This document shows positions 33,435 to 40,961 of a DNA stretch of 64,000 bases, piece after piece. The DNA is from DASXUX01 sp036504595 (lineage in GTDB: Bacteria > Planctomycetota > SZUA-567 > H5-PLA8). The stretch is taken from the NCBI GenBank assembly GCA_036504595.1, contig DASXUX010000056.1, positions 173,578 to 237,577 on the forward strand, in the 5' to 3' direction. Every line of letters begins with the position of its first letter. The stretch's first letter is position 1. The position numbers and the translations under genes were made by a program. Below the pieces are notes generated by a model. That model ran no database searches. It was given only the letters and a program-made list of their open reading frames with translations, and had not been told where the DNA came from.

Positions 33435-34348
33435 TTTTTTTCGCTGAACACCTGCTCTAGAAACTCGGTCGAGATTTGGAAGGTGCGCTGGAAGTCGGGG
33501 CCTCTGAAGCCGTGGCCGCCTTTTTCGATGATCTCCAAACGTTCCGTCACGCCGGCTTTCTTCAGGGCTTCGTGCAGGCGTTTGGCTTGATCGAGCGGGA
33601 CGATCAAGTCGGCGGTGCCGTGGAAGGTGAGGATGGGCGGGTCGCCGGCGTTGATGTAGGTGATCGGCGAGGACTGCGCGACGATGGGGGCCTTCTCATC
33701 CGTGGTGCCCAGGAAGTTCGTGACCAGACCGATCACCATTGGATTCCATGCGGCGCTGCCGACTGTGAAATCGGTCGGGCCGTAGTAGTTGATGACGGCT
33801 TGAACCTTGCTGGACTGCTCGGGGTTGCCGCCGTCGCCTTCCAGGCCGTCCTTCGAGTCCATCAGACCGAGCATCAGCGACAAATGGCCGCCGGCGGAAT
33901 CGCCGAGAGCTGCGACTTTTTTCGGGTCGATCTTCAATTCTTTGGCGTGAGCGCGCAGGTAACGAACGGCGCACTTCACGTCTTCCACCTGCGCAGGGAA
34001 CTTGAACTTCGGTGCGAAACGGTATTCGACCGTCGCGGCCACGTAGTTCTTCTTGGCGTACTCACGGATTGCGTTGTGATAGGACAGTTTGGTGCCGCCA
34101 CACCAGCCGCCGCCGTGGATCAGGACCAGCAGCGGGAATGGTCCGTCGCCAGCGGTTGCCGGCGGGACGGCCAGGTCCAACTTCAACTCCACGCCGCCGG
34201 CTTTGCCGTAGACGACGTCCTGCTGGATGGGGTAGGCGTCGGGTTGGCCGGCCAGCAGCGTAGAGGAGACCAGTACGAGAGCGCAGAGGATCGCGCAGAT
34301 GGAACGAGACGGGGGGACGGGGAGACGGGGGGACGGGGGGATTGTCAT
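33431..34348 (-). CDS. Secreted alpha/beta-hydrolase (acetyl esterase/BD-FAE type)
   Basis: A 305-aa exported esterase. The oxyanion motif HGGGWCGG and nucleophile elbow GDSAGGHLSLMLG are clear. The Asp is near PPILTFHGTADLIVP and the His near KGGHGFRGP. A signal peptide (ICAILCALVLVSSTLLAG) follows a short N-terminus translated from CCCCGTC-type 7-mers. ATG codons at 34348 and 34354 are both possible; GAGG lies ten bases before the former. It probably deacylates plant- or algal-type polysaccharides or other small esters. Confidence 0.85.
   Translation of the reverse strand: MTIPPSPRLPVPPSRSICAILCALVLVSSTLLAGQPDAYPIQQDVVYGKAGGVELKLDLAVPPATAGDGPFPLLVLIHGGGWCGGTKLSYHNAIREYAKKNYVAATVEYRFAPKFKFPAQVEDVKCAVRYLRAHAKELKIDPKKVAALGDSAGGHLSLMLGLMDSKDGLEGDGGNPEQSSKVQAVINYYGPTDFTVGSAAWNPMVIGLVTNFLGTTDEKAPIVAQSSPITYINAGDPPILTFHGTADLIVPLDQAKRLHEALKKAGVTERLEIIEKGGHGFRGPDFQRTFQISTEFLEQVFSEKK
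34304..34342 (-). repeat. Heptamer array in the esterase signal-peptide n-region
   Basis: GACGGGG-like units read in frame as a Pro/Arg-rich start (PPSPRLPVPPSR). The same array type opens the phosphatase gene at 57048. Confidence 0.7.
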
Positions 34349-34415
34349 GCCCATTATCCTCACTGGGACACCGTTGCTGGACCAAAGCTTAAGCGTGCGA
34401 TCATGCCAGGTTCAT

Positions 34416-34460
34416 TCACCCCTAACCCCTCTCCCTCGCGGGGGAGAGGGGGACCGGAGC
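34416..34460 (+). repeat. Palindromic element of the TCACCCCTAACCCCTC type
   Basis: Element with CTCTCCC and GGGAGAGGG arms. A second copy at 60736-60780 is translated in the DUF6067-like protein. A third at 39042-39107 is split by another repeat. Confidence 0.7.
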
Positions 34461-34461
34461 C

Positions 34462-34584
34462 GCGGGCGAGACGCCCGCACTACGAAACGGAGGGCAGGCG
34501 AGGACGCCTGCGGTACGAACGGAACGGCACGCAATCCGGGAGGATTGCGCTACAACGGCACGCAATCCAGGAGGATTGCGCTAC
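34462..34584 (+). repeat. Four tandem hairpin repeats with CTAC-type tails
   Basis: Copies at 34462-34483 (arms GCGGGC/GCCCGC), 34494-34516 (GCAGGC/GCCTGC), 34531-34553 and 34562-34584 (GCAATCC/GGATTGC). Arms differ but pair in each; loops are GAGAC, GAGGAC, GGGA and AGGA-like; tails are CACTAC, GGTAC and GCTAC. This is the clearest place to see the arms varying while loop and tail stay similar. Confidence 0.75.
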
Positions 34585-37439
34585 TACTGCAGCTTTTTCT
34601 TCCAGTCGGCGAGGAGCTGGTTGATGGCCTCCAGGTCTTTGGCGTGGTCCTGGTACTCTTTGTCTTTTTCGATGGCCTCAATGGCGCCTTTGTAGTCCTG
34701 GGCCGCGATGTAATTCTTGGTCTTTGCGCGCAGGCGGCTGTCGAGATCGACAATCTCGCGATTCTTCACGATTTGTGCTTCGCACTTGGTCAGAAGATCC
34801 TTGGCTTTGGCGCCGGCCTTGGTTGCTTTGATGGCTTCGTCCTTCAACATGTTGCGGGCGTAGGCGGCGGCGATTTCATACTGTTTGATGTTGAAGTATT
34901 GTTCGGCTTTTTTGTAGTCGGCTTCGGCTTTCTTTTCGCCTTCGGTGTTCTGCACGGTCTTGATGAACTCGTCAATCAGCGCCAGCTTTGTGTTCAGTTC
35001 CTGCGAATACGGGTGCGCGGCCCACGAGACTTGCTGGCGATTGATCAGGTCTTTTGCCGAGGTGGCAGCGGCCTCGTTCTTCGTCAGATTCAGCGCATCC
35101 ATGGCGGTCTTGACTTCTTCTTTGTCGGCTTTGAGCTGCTTGTCGAGCTTGTCGTTCACCGCGGAAACGGCGTCGCGAGCTTGCGGGTAGCGTACGGCGA
35201 AGGCGTCGGCGACTTTCTGCGCTTTGGCAAATGCTTCGCCCCATTTGCGGGCATCGGCGGAGCGCTGCAGGTCGTCGATGGCGGCCTGCATGCCCTGCTT
35301 GGCGGCGACGCTTTCGGGGCCCATGGCGAACTGGACTTCACCTTTGAACTGGATGGTGATTTTGCGGCGCACGCCTTCACGCTTGATCTCGACCTGAGCG
35401 GGCTTGGCAAACATGAGATCGAACTGGGGCGACTTGCCGGAGTTGAAGAGAAGTTCCTTCACCGCGGGCAGCGACTTGTCCGGGTCCGAACCGGTCATGC
35501 GTTCGGTGCTGTCATCGCCCTTGGTGATTTCGACGTCTCCCTGCGCGACGGTGCCGACGACGTAGAAGCGAAGTTGCGGGCGGCTGGCGTTTTCGCTGGG
35601 GCTGTCGGCCGCTACGCGCAGGTCGATGCCGGCGGCGCCGGGTTGAGCTTGAATCTTGTAGCCGACGGGTTCCTGCAAAGCGAAATCGTAGATGCGGCCG
35701 TCCATCGCAGCCTTGGCGCTTTCCTGCGTCGCGTGGGGTTCGATGGCGCTGGTCAGATCGGAGATTGCGCTGCCATCGGGGCTGATCAGCAGAAGCATTC
35801 CGTCTTCGATCACGCGCTGGCCGCCGGATGACGCGGCGAACATGCCTTTGGTGCCTTCAAAATTCACGCCGATGCCCTGGAAGCGAATGCTCGGCGGCGG
35901 GGCGATTTCCACGCCGGGTTTTTCAGTGAGTCGCAGATCGTCGAAGCAGGCCTTGCCTTCCTTGCCCTGGACGAAAATCCCGGCTCGGGCTCGGGTGGCC
36001 CACGACGGCGGCTTCAGGTTGGCGCTCCGCTCTTTCCATTCCTGCGTGTCTTTGAGGACCACGGGGTGTTCGGTCACGGCGCGGTCGCCCTGAATCCATG
36101 TCATGCGCAGGCCAAAGAGTCCGTCGCCATCGTTCTTCAGCCAGCCGCCGAATTCATAGACCTTGGCCGGATCGACTGCGAAACTCGTGTCCGTTTCCAC
36201 CGCGGTCAGCGCCGACGGCGAGCGGCCGGCTTTGGTGACTTGCAGGCCAAGGCGCGGTTTGGGCTCGGGCGGCTTTGGATCGGCTTTGGTTGGATCGACC
36301 GTCGGCGCGGGCGCCGGGTTATGGTCGGCATCGGCGATGACGGCGACTTTGACATCGGGGCAACCACGTTCGACGCGGAAACTCTTGGGGTTGCCCAGGT
36401 CGTCGGTGCCCTGGCTGAAATCGCCGTTGGCGATGCGATTGCTGAAGTCGGGCTTTGCGACTTTGGGGTCGTCCGGCCGCGACGGAGCAGGGCCGCGCGT
36501 CACCAGCTTGTACACGCCGAAGGAGACGCCGGCCAGGAGGATGATGGCGACGGCCGCGACGGCGCGCATGGGAATTCCGCGGCCGGGTTCGGCGAGCTTG
36601 TGGGCCAATTTTTCCGGGTCGAGCGCCACGGTGCCAAAGAGCTGATCGCTGGGCTGGCCGACGTTTTCGTATTCGAGCACGGTTTTGCCGCAGCGGATCT
36701 GCATTCCGGCGGAAAGCGGGGTCTTGACGACCTTCTCGAACTCCGGCTTGCCTTTTACTTTGACGCGGGTGCCGTTGGTCGAACCGAGATCGGTGAGGAC
36801 GTAGCCGATCGGTTCGCGGTTGATCTCGGCGTGATAGTTGGAGACGGCGTCGTCGATGATCTGGATGGTGTTGCTGTTGTGGCGGCCGATGGTCAGGGGC
36901 CGGTTGCCCAACTCGTAGTTCTTGCCGACGTCCGCGCCCTCCAGGACTTTCAGGACGAACTTGGGGCCTTCGGGTTGCGCGGCGGGTTTCTCGGCTGGAA
37001 CTTTTTCCTTGAGTGGTTCCAGAGCGACCGTATCGCCGGGATGGCTTTCGGGGGCGCGCTGAATCGCCGGCGGAGCCTCGGGCGCAGGCGCGGTTACCGG
37101 CTTGGAGAGGGCCGGCGTGTCGGTCGAGACCGGCGGGGCGACGGCGGCTCCAGGGCCATCGTAGGCGAAGGTCGTCTTGCCCAGCGTGATGACGTCGCCT
37201 TTGCGAAGGTAGGTGGGGCTTTGGATTTTATATCCGTTGAGCTTGGTGCCGTTGGTGGAGCCGAGATCCACAAGCTTGAAGCGTTCGCCGTCCTTTTCGA
37301 CGCGGAAATGGTGGCGGCTGGCTTTTTCGTCGGTGATCTGGAGGATGTTCAGGGACGCTCGGCCAACGGTGGTGATATCGTCAACAAGCTCGTGAACGCG
37401 CTCGGTTCCGCTCTCGTCTTTGATCGTCAGTTTGGCCAT
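34584..37439 (-). CDS. Membrane protein with two FHA domains
   Basis: A 951-aa protein. FHA domain 1 (residues 5-90) has VGRASLNILQI, RHHFRVE and STNGTKLNG; FHA domain 2 (about 155-235) has IGRHNSNTIQI, YHAEI and STNGTRVK. Both keep the Arg, Ser/Asn and His used for phosphothreonine binding. A Pro-rich linker separates them. One membrane helix follows near 293-312 (VAAVAIILLAGVSFGVYKLV). The outer part contains a lectin-like beta region (about 370-550) and a long helical, Lys-rich C-terminus (about 740-951). It probably relays Ser/Thr phosphorylation inside the cell to an extracytoplasmic module. No kinase is adjacent. The start at 37439 (MAKLTIKDE) is preferred over an upstream one six codons earlier. 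Confidence 0.85.
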   Translation of the reverse strand: MAKLTIKDESGTERVHELVDDITTVGRASLNILQITDEKASRHHFRVEKDGERFKLVDLGSTNGTKLNGYKIQSPTYLRKGDVITLGKTTFAYDGPGAAVAPPVSTDTPALSKPVTAPAPEAPPAIQRAPESHPGDTVALEPLKEKVPAEKPAAQPEGPKFVLKVLEGADVGKNYELGNRPLTIGRHNSNTIQIIDDAVSNYHAEINREPIGYVLTDLGSTNGTRVKVKGKPEFEKVVKTPLSAGMQIRCGKTVLEYENVGQPSDQLFGTVALDPEKLAHKLAEPGRGIPMRAVAAVAIILLAGVSFGVYKLVTRGPAPSRPDDPKVAKPDFSNRIANGDFSQGTDDLGNPKSFRVERGCPDVKVAVIADADHNPAPAPTVDPTKADPKPPEPKPRLGLQVTKAGRSPSALTAVETDTSFAVDPAKVYEFGGWLKNDGDGLFGLRMTWIQGDRAVTEHPVVLKDTQEWKERSANLKPPSWATRARAGIFVQGKEGKACFDDLRLTEKPGVEIAPPPSIRFQGIGVNFEGTKGMFAASSGGQRVIEDGMLLLISPDGSAISDLTSAIEPHATQESAKAAMDGRIYDFALQEPVGYKIQAQPGAAGIDLRVAADSPSENASRPQLRFYVVGTVAQGDVEITKGDDSTERMTGSDPDKSLPAVKELLFNSGKSPQFDLMFAKPAQVEIKREGVRRKITIQFKGEVQFAMGPESVAAKQGMQAAIDDLQRSADARKWGEAFAKAQKVADAFAVRYPQARDAVSAVNDKLDKQLKADKEEVKTAMDALNLTKNEAAATSAKDLINRQQVSWAAHPYSQELNTKLALIDEFIKTVQNTEGEKKAEADYKKAEQYFNIKQYEIAAAYARNMLKDEAIKATKAGAKAKDLLTKCEAQIVKNREIVDLDSRLRAKTKNYIAAQDYKGAIEAIEKDKEYQDHAKDLEAINQLLADWKKKLQ

Positions 37440-37517
37440 GCGCGCGACGCTACCCACCCCAGCTTATGTATGAGACGCCCATGTTATGCGAATGCTGCGC
37501 AGCGGAAAGTGAATTTG

Positions 37518-37580
37518 GGGATTGGTACTTGGTGAATGGTACTTGGTGAGTGGTACGTGGTGAGTGGTGGAGTGGTGGGC
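37518..37580. repeat. Heptamer array (GGTGAGT/TGGTACT type)
   Basis: About eight TACTTGG/TGAGTGG-like units between the DUF2314 gene stop and the FHA gene start. Confidence 0.65.
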
Positions 37581-38069
37581 TCAACCGGTGGGGGTGTTGT
37601 CGGCAAAGCAGGTGATGCCAACGAACCTGTCGAATGTTGCACGGCGATTCTTTGGCAGGTGGGAGCGTTGGTAGCGCAAGGAGAACGCGCCGTACATCGT
37701 GCCATCATCGTTAATCATCCAGTCCTCAATCATCTCGCGAGGAACCTGTACGCGCGTTCCCACCTTGAATCGCTTGAATTCGTGTGGGATCTCGAAGATT
37801 ACGCCCGTGTACGATTTCGCATCTCTCGTGAGGAAACGAACCCAGACGTGCGCGATGTACTCCCCATCTTCCAGGAGAAACTTGAAGCAGGAATATGCAT
37901 CGGAGTGCTTTGCAAGGCGGGCATGCAACGCTTCGAAATGCGGCAACGTCTCTCTCGCCTTAGCGGCAATCGCCTGCACTTCGGGATCATCATCGTCTAG
38001 GGCCATGAATAGCGGCTCTTCCTGTGGCGTTGCGAAGGGGTCCGCTTCTGGGTCACGCTTTGGGGACAT
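37581..38069 (-). CDS. DUF2314-type protein
   Basis: A 162-aa cytoplasmic protein. The block HVWVRFLTRDAKSYTGVIFE, then VQVPREMIEDWMINDDGTMYG and FSLRYQRSHLP, matches my recollection of DUF2314, whose function is unknown. CGGAG precedes the ATG. It lies 19 bases downstream of the membrane-protein gene on the same strand, suggesting co-transcription. Confidence 0.72.
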   Translation of the reverse strand: MSPKRDPEADPFATPQEEPLFMALDDDDPEVQAIAAKARETLPHFEALHARLAKHSDAYSCFKFLLEDGEYIAHVWVRFLTRDAKSYTGVIFEIPHEFKRFKVGTRVQVPREMIEDWMINDDGTMYGAFSLRYQRSHLPKNRRATFDRFVGITCFADNTPTG

Positions 38070-38088
38070 TTCGTATCTCCGTCTATTA

Positions 38089-38853
38089 TTAATTTTGGTG
38101 CCGTCGAAGCAAAAGGGCGGCGAGTGCGGCGTCTATGAACGCAAGGACGGTCAGGGGCATGGTTGCGGCGTAGGGGCTGCCGTCGGGCAGGAGGCCGGTC
38201 AGGGCGCCGGCGGCGCTGCTTGCGGGCGAAAGACTGAGCGACCCATGAACGAGCAGGCGCAAGGCTTCGGCGGCGGGGCCGCGAGCTTGTTGCCAGCCAC
38301 TGCTGCCTGAAGGCGTCATCAGGAACACTTCGGTCAGCATATAGCAGCAGACGGGCAGCGCGAAGAGCCAGAAGAACGCCAGACCTGCGAAGGCCTTGCG
38401 CCATAGCAGCGTCAGCAGGTTGCCGCACAGCGCAACCAACGCGATCCAGGCGGCGGCACAGAGAATACCGGCGGAGTTCAGCGGTGTCAGTCTGGAAGCC
38501 AGAAGCAGGAAGAAGGCAAAGACCGCGCCTTGCCAAAGCGAGGAGAAGATCGAGCGCTGCAGCAGCGTGAGGGAGCTTTCGGACGCAGGGCCTTCCACCG
38601 GGAACATGAACGGCGGCATGAGCAGCGCGAGGATGCTGGCCAAGGCGCAGGCCAAGAAGGAGAGTGCCGCTGGAGATGCGAGTCCGGCGAGCGGCACGAT
38701 GGAGCCGGAGGTCGCCAGAACCCAGCAGATTAGCAGCGCGTGCAGGATGGCGATGATCGCAAGGCAGATGGTGAGACGAGCGGAGAGCAGGCGAACTGGA
38801 GGCTCTTGGCTCTTGGCTTTTGGCTCTTGTGTCTCAGCCGTAGTGGCGCTCAT
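38089..38853 (-). CDS. Uncharacterised polytopic membrane protein
   Basis: A 254-aa protein with about six membrane helices (for example LTICLAIIAILHALLICWVLA, AALSFLACALASILALLMP and LCAAAWIALVALCGNLLTLL). No family was recognised. It could be a permease-like component but no ATPase is near. Residues 6-20 (ETQEPKAKSQEPPVR) come from a GGCTCTT-type 7-mer array in frame. The ATG at 38853 is used; a TTG at 38871 is an alternative. Confidence 0.65.
   Translation of the reverse strand: MSATTAETQEPKAKSQEPPVRLLSARLTICLAIIAILHALLICWVLATSGSIVPLAGLASPAALSFLACALASILALLMPPFMFPVEGPASESSLTLLQRSIFSSLWQGAVFAFFLLLASRLTPLNSAGILCAAAWIALVALCGNLLTLLWRKAFAGLAFFWLFALPVCCYMLTEVFLMTPSGSSGWQQARGPAAEALRLLVHGSLSLSPASSAAGALTGLLPDGSPYAATMPLTVLAFIDAALAALLLRRHQN
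38797..38838 (-). repeat. Heptamer array inside the membrane-protein gene
   Basis: GGCTCTT-like units, translated in frame. The inverse complement (GAGCCAA) recurs in the TMTC-like gene at 45507. Confidence 0.7.
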
Positions 38854-38883
38854 CAGCTCATGCAGCCTCAAGAAGCTTGCAAG

Positions 38884-38982
38884 CCCGGCTAAAGCCGGCT
38901 GGCAATGTCAATGCACCGAACTACCACCAGCTAAAGCTGGTGGCAAGCAACGGCCCAGAAGCCGCCTGAAGGCGGCTGGCGA
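38884..38982 (+). repeat. Three hairpin repeats with TGGCAA-type tails
   Basis: Copies at 38884-38905 (arms GCCGGCT-like), 38923-38946 (ACCAGC/GCTGGT) and 38961-38982 (GCCGCC/GGCGGC). Loops are TAAA, TAAA, TGAA and each ends in TGGCAA or TGGCGA. Arms change as pairs. The 451-base gap 38854-39304 is otherwise occupied only by repeats. Confidence 0.7.
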
Positions 38983-39041
38983 TTCGGTGGCGTGGTCCGT
39001 CAGCGGCAGGCATTCCCTGAACCGCGCCCTCGATCGCCCTC

Positions 39042-39107
39042 TCACCCTCACTAACGGCCGGCACGGAGGCCGGCGCTACCCCGCGCGGGGAAGAGGGGGA
39101 CCGGAGC
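39042..39107 (+). repeat. Element interrupted by a nested CTAC-tail hairpin
   Basis: The TCACCCCTAACC/GAGAGGG-type element (see 34416) is broken at CTAA by a GCCGGC hairpin with GCTACC tail (39057-39080), then continues as CGCGGGGAAGAGGGGGACC. This shows one repeat family inserting in another. Confidence 0.6.
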
Positions 39108-39108
39108 A

Positions 39109-39131
39109 GCGGGCTTCGGCGCCCGCACTAC
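39109..39131 (+). repeat. Hairpin repeat with ACTAC tail
   Basis: GCGGGC and GCCCGC arms around TTCGGC, followed by ACTAC. Confidence 0.65.
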
Positions 39132-39182
39132 GACAGCGACGTACGCACGCCGCTCACCCAGTACCCATCCCCACTCAGGGGC

Positions 39183-39205
39183 GCAATCCGAGAGGATTGC
39201 GCTAC
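39183..39205 (+). repeat. Hairpin repeat with GCTAC tail
   Basis: GCAATCC and GGATTGC arms around GAGA, then GCTAC; close to the copies at 34531 and 34562. Confidence 0.65.
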
Positions 39206-39304
39206 TACCACTCACCAACTTGCGTTTCCGGGCGGACTGATGGATTATAGCAGTCTTGCGCAACGGGTGCTAAACATTCGACGGACAACAGGATCAGCAG
39301 CACG

Positions 39305-40519
39305 ATGAAGTGGGCCTCGGCGCTCAGTCTTTCCCCGCAGTTTGGTACGGCGATCAGCGAGGCTGCGGCCACGGTGCAACGCCGGCTGGGCGGGCTGCGG
39401 CCGGACATTGTCTTTGTGTTTGTCTCTCCGCACCATCGAGCAAGCTTCCCGAAGATCCCCGGCGAACTTCTTTCGCGACTGAACCCGCGGCACATCCTGG
39501 GATGTTCCGGGGGCGGCGTGATTGGCGACGGGCGGGAGGCCGAGCAGGTCGCGGCATTGTCTCTGACGGGGGCGGTGCTGCCGGGGGTGGAACTGGCCAC
39601 GTTTCATCTGCAAGACCGGCAGTTGCCCAGCCCGGACTGCAGCCCTCGACGGTGGGAAGAGATCACGGGCGTCAAGGCGGCACAGAATCCGGAACTGGTT
39701 GTGTTGGGGGATCCGCTGTCAATTCGCACCGACGAGTTGCTGGCGGGGTTGGACTTTGCTTTCCCCAGCGCAGCGAAAATCGGAGGGCTGGCCAGCGGCG
39801 CTCGGCGAGCGGGCGAGAACGCGCTGTTCATGGACGGGCGTCACCTGCAGGAAGGCGCGGTCGGTCTGGCGCTCAGCGGGGACATCCAGGTCGAGACGGT
39901 TCTTTCGCAAGGCTGCCGGCCGGTTGGCAGACCTTTGTCCATCACGAAGTGCCACCGCAACATTCTGCTGGAATTGGATCATAAGCCAGCGCTGGAAGTG
40001 CTAAGTGATTTGTACCGGCGCTCCGAGGAACGCGACCGCGAACTGCTGCCCAGTTCACTTTTTCTTGGTTTGGTGATGGACCCGTTCAAGCTCGACGAGC
40101 CCGGGCCGGGCGATTTTTTGATTCGAATTCCCGTCGGCATGGACACTGAACGTGGGGCTCTGGTGATCGTGGCGGTGCTGCGCAAGGGGCAGATTGTGCA
40201 GTTTCATCTTCGCGACGCGAGTTGGTGTGGAGAGCAGTTGCAGTCCGTGCTGCGTGAATACGTTCGGAACCGCCTGGATGCCAGCAGCGTCGAGGGCGCG
40301 CCGGCTTTGCCGCAGGGCGCGTTGCTCTTTACGAGTATGGGACGTGGCAAGCATTTATATGGGAAGGCCGATCACGATACGCAGGCCTTTCGATCTGAAG
40401 TTGGGGAGGTGCCGTTGGCGGGGTTCTTCTGCAACGGTGAGATCGGTCCCGTTGCCGGAGCGACTCATGTGCACGGCTTCACCAGTTGCTTCGCTATGTT
40501 CAGTGGCAAGAATTGTTAG
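39305..40519 (+). CDS. FIST-domain sensory protein
   Basis: A 404-aa soluble protein matching the FIST N and FIST C domains, which are thought to bind small ligands such as amino acids in signalling proteins. Features seen: RPDIVFVFVSPHHRA, HILGCSGGGVIGDG, the central LFMDGRHLQEGAVGLALSG, and the ending PLAGFFCNGEIGPVAG with HVHGFTSCFAMF. No histidine kinase or GGDEF domain is attached or adjacent, so the output partner is unknown. A weak AGGAT lies upstream of the ATG. Confidence 0.88.
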   Translation: MKWASALSLSPQFGTAISEAAATVQRRLGGLRPDIVFVFVSPHHRASFPKIPGELLSRLNPRHILGCSGGGVIGDGREAEQVAALSLTGAVLPGVELATFHLQDRQLPSPDCSPRRWEEITGVKAAQNPELVVLGDPLSIRTDELLAGLDFAFPSAAKIGGLASGARRAGENALFMDGRHLQEGAVGLALSGDIQVETVLSQGCRPVGRPLSITKCHRNILLELDHKPALEVLSDLYRRSEERDRELLPSSLFLGLVMDPFKLDEPGPGDFLIRIPVGMDTERGALVIVAVLRKGQIVQFHLRDASWCGEQLQSVLREYVRNRLDASSVEGAPALPQGALLFTSMGRGKHLYGKADHDTQAFRSEVGEVPLAGFFCNGEIGPVAGATHVHGFTSCFAMFSGKNC

Positions 40520-40636
40520 TTAACCAAATATATTCCAAAATGTATGAAGTAAAATGAATCCTTGCGCGTCATGGCTTTGGGCTTTGGGAACGCTCTTTGA
40601 TCCTAGAATAGGTGGAGTCGGCGCTCGAGCGGTGTG

Positions 40637-40840
40637 CACATGTGCACTCTTGGACAAGAAGTTTGTAGGGCATTTCGCTGAATTGCCCGAGCTGGAAATG
40701 GAGAATTCTGGCAAAATGTCCTACATGGTGCAGATTTGGACAGAAGGCACGGCGAAGCTGAAGGCTGAGTTCATCGGTCAGCAAACGGAAAAGGCGCAGA
40801 CCGATGGTACCTACCACATGTGCACTTTCGGACAGAAAGG
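40637..40840 (+). repeat. Three direct repeats in a gene-free stretch (40520-40961)
   Basis: ACATGTGCACT-TTGGACAGAA-like copies at 40637-40660, 40721-40747 and 40811-40840, spaced 85-90 bases. The 105-aa plus-strand frame 40554-40871 and the minus-strand frames here are not called, as they have no ribosome-binding site and follow the repeats. Otherwise the 442-base gap shows nothing. Confidence 0.5.
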
Positions 40841-40961
40841 ACTGGCAACGAATATGCTCCATCTAATTTAGGAGCGTCACATTGGATTATCATGCTAAGC
40901 AGGCGACATCCAATAGGTGACGTGGTTGACTGAAGGACAGGAGGGGTGGAGAGGGGGCGTA

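Noticed and set aside
40554..40871. 105-aa plus-strand frame and minus-strand partners
   Set aside because: They follow the three direct repeats and have no start signal or family match.
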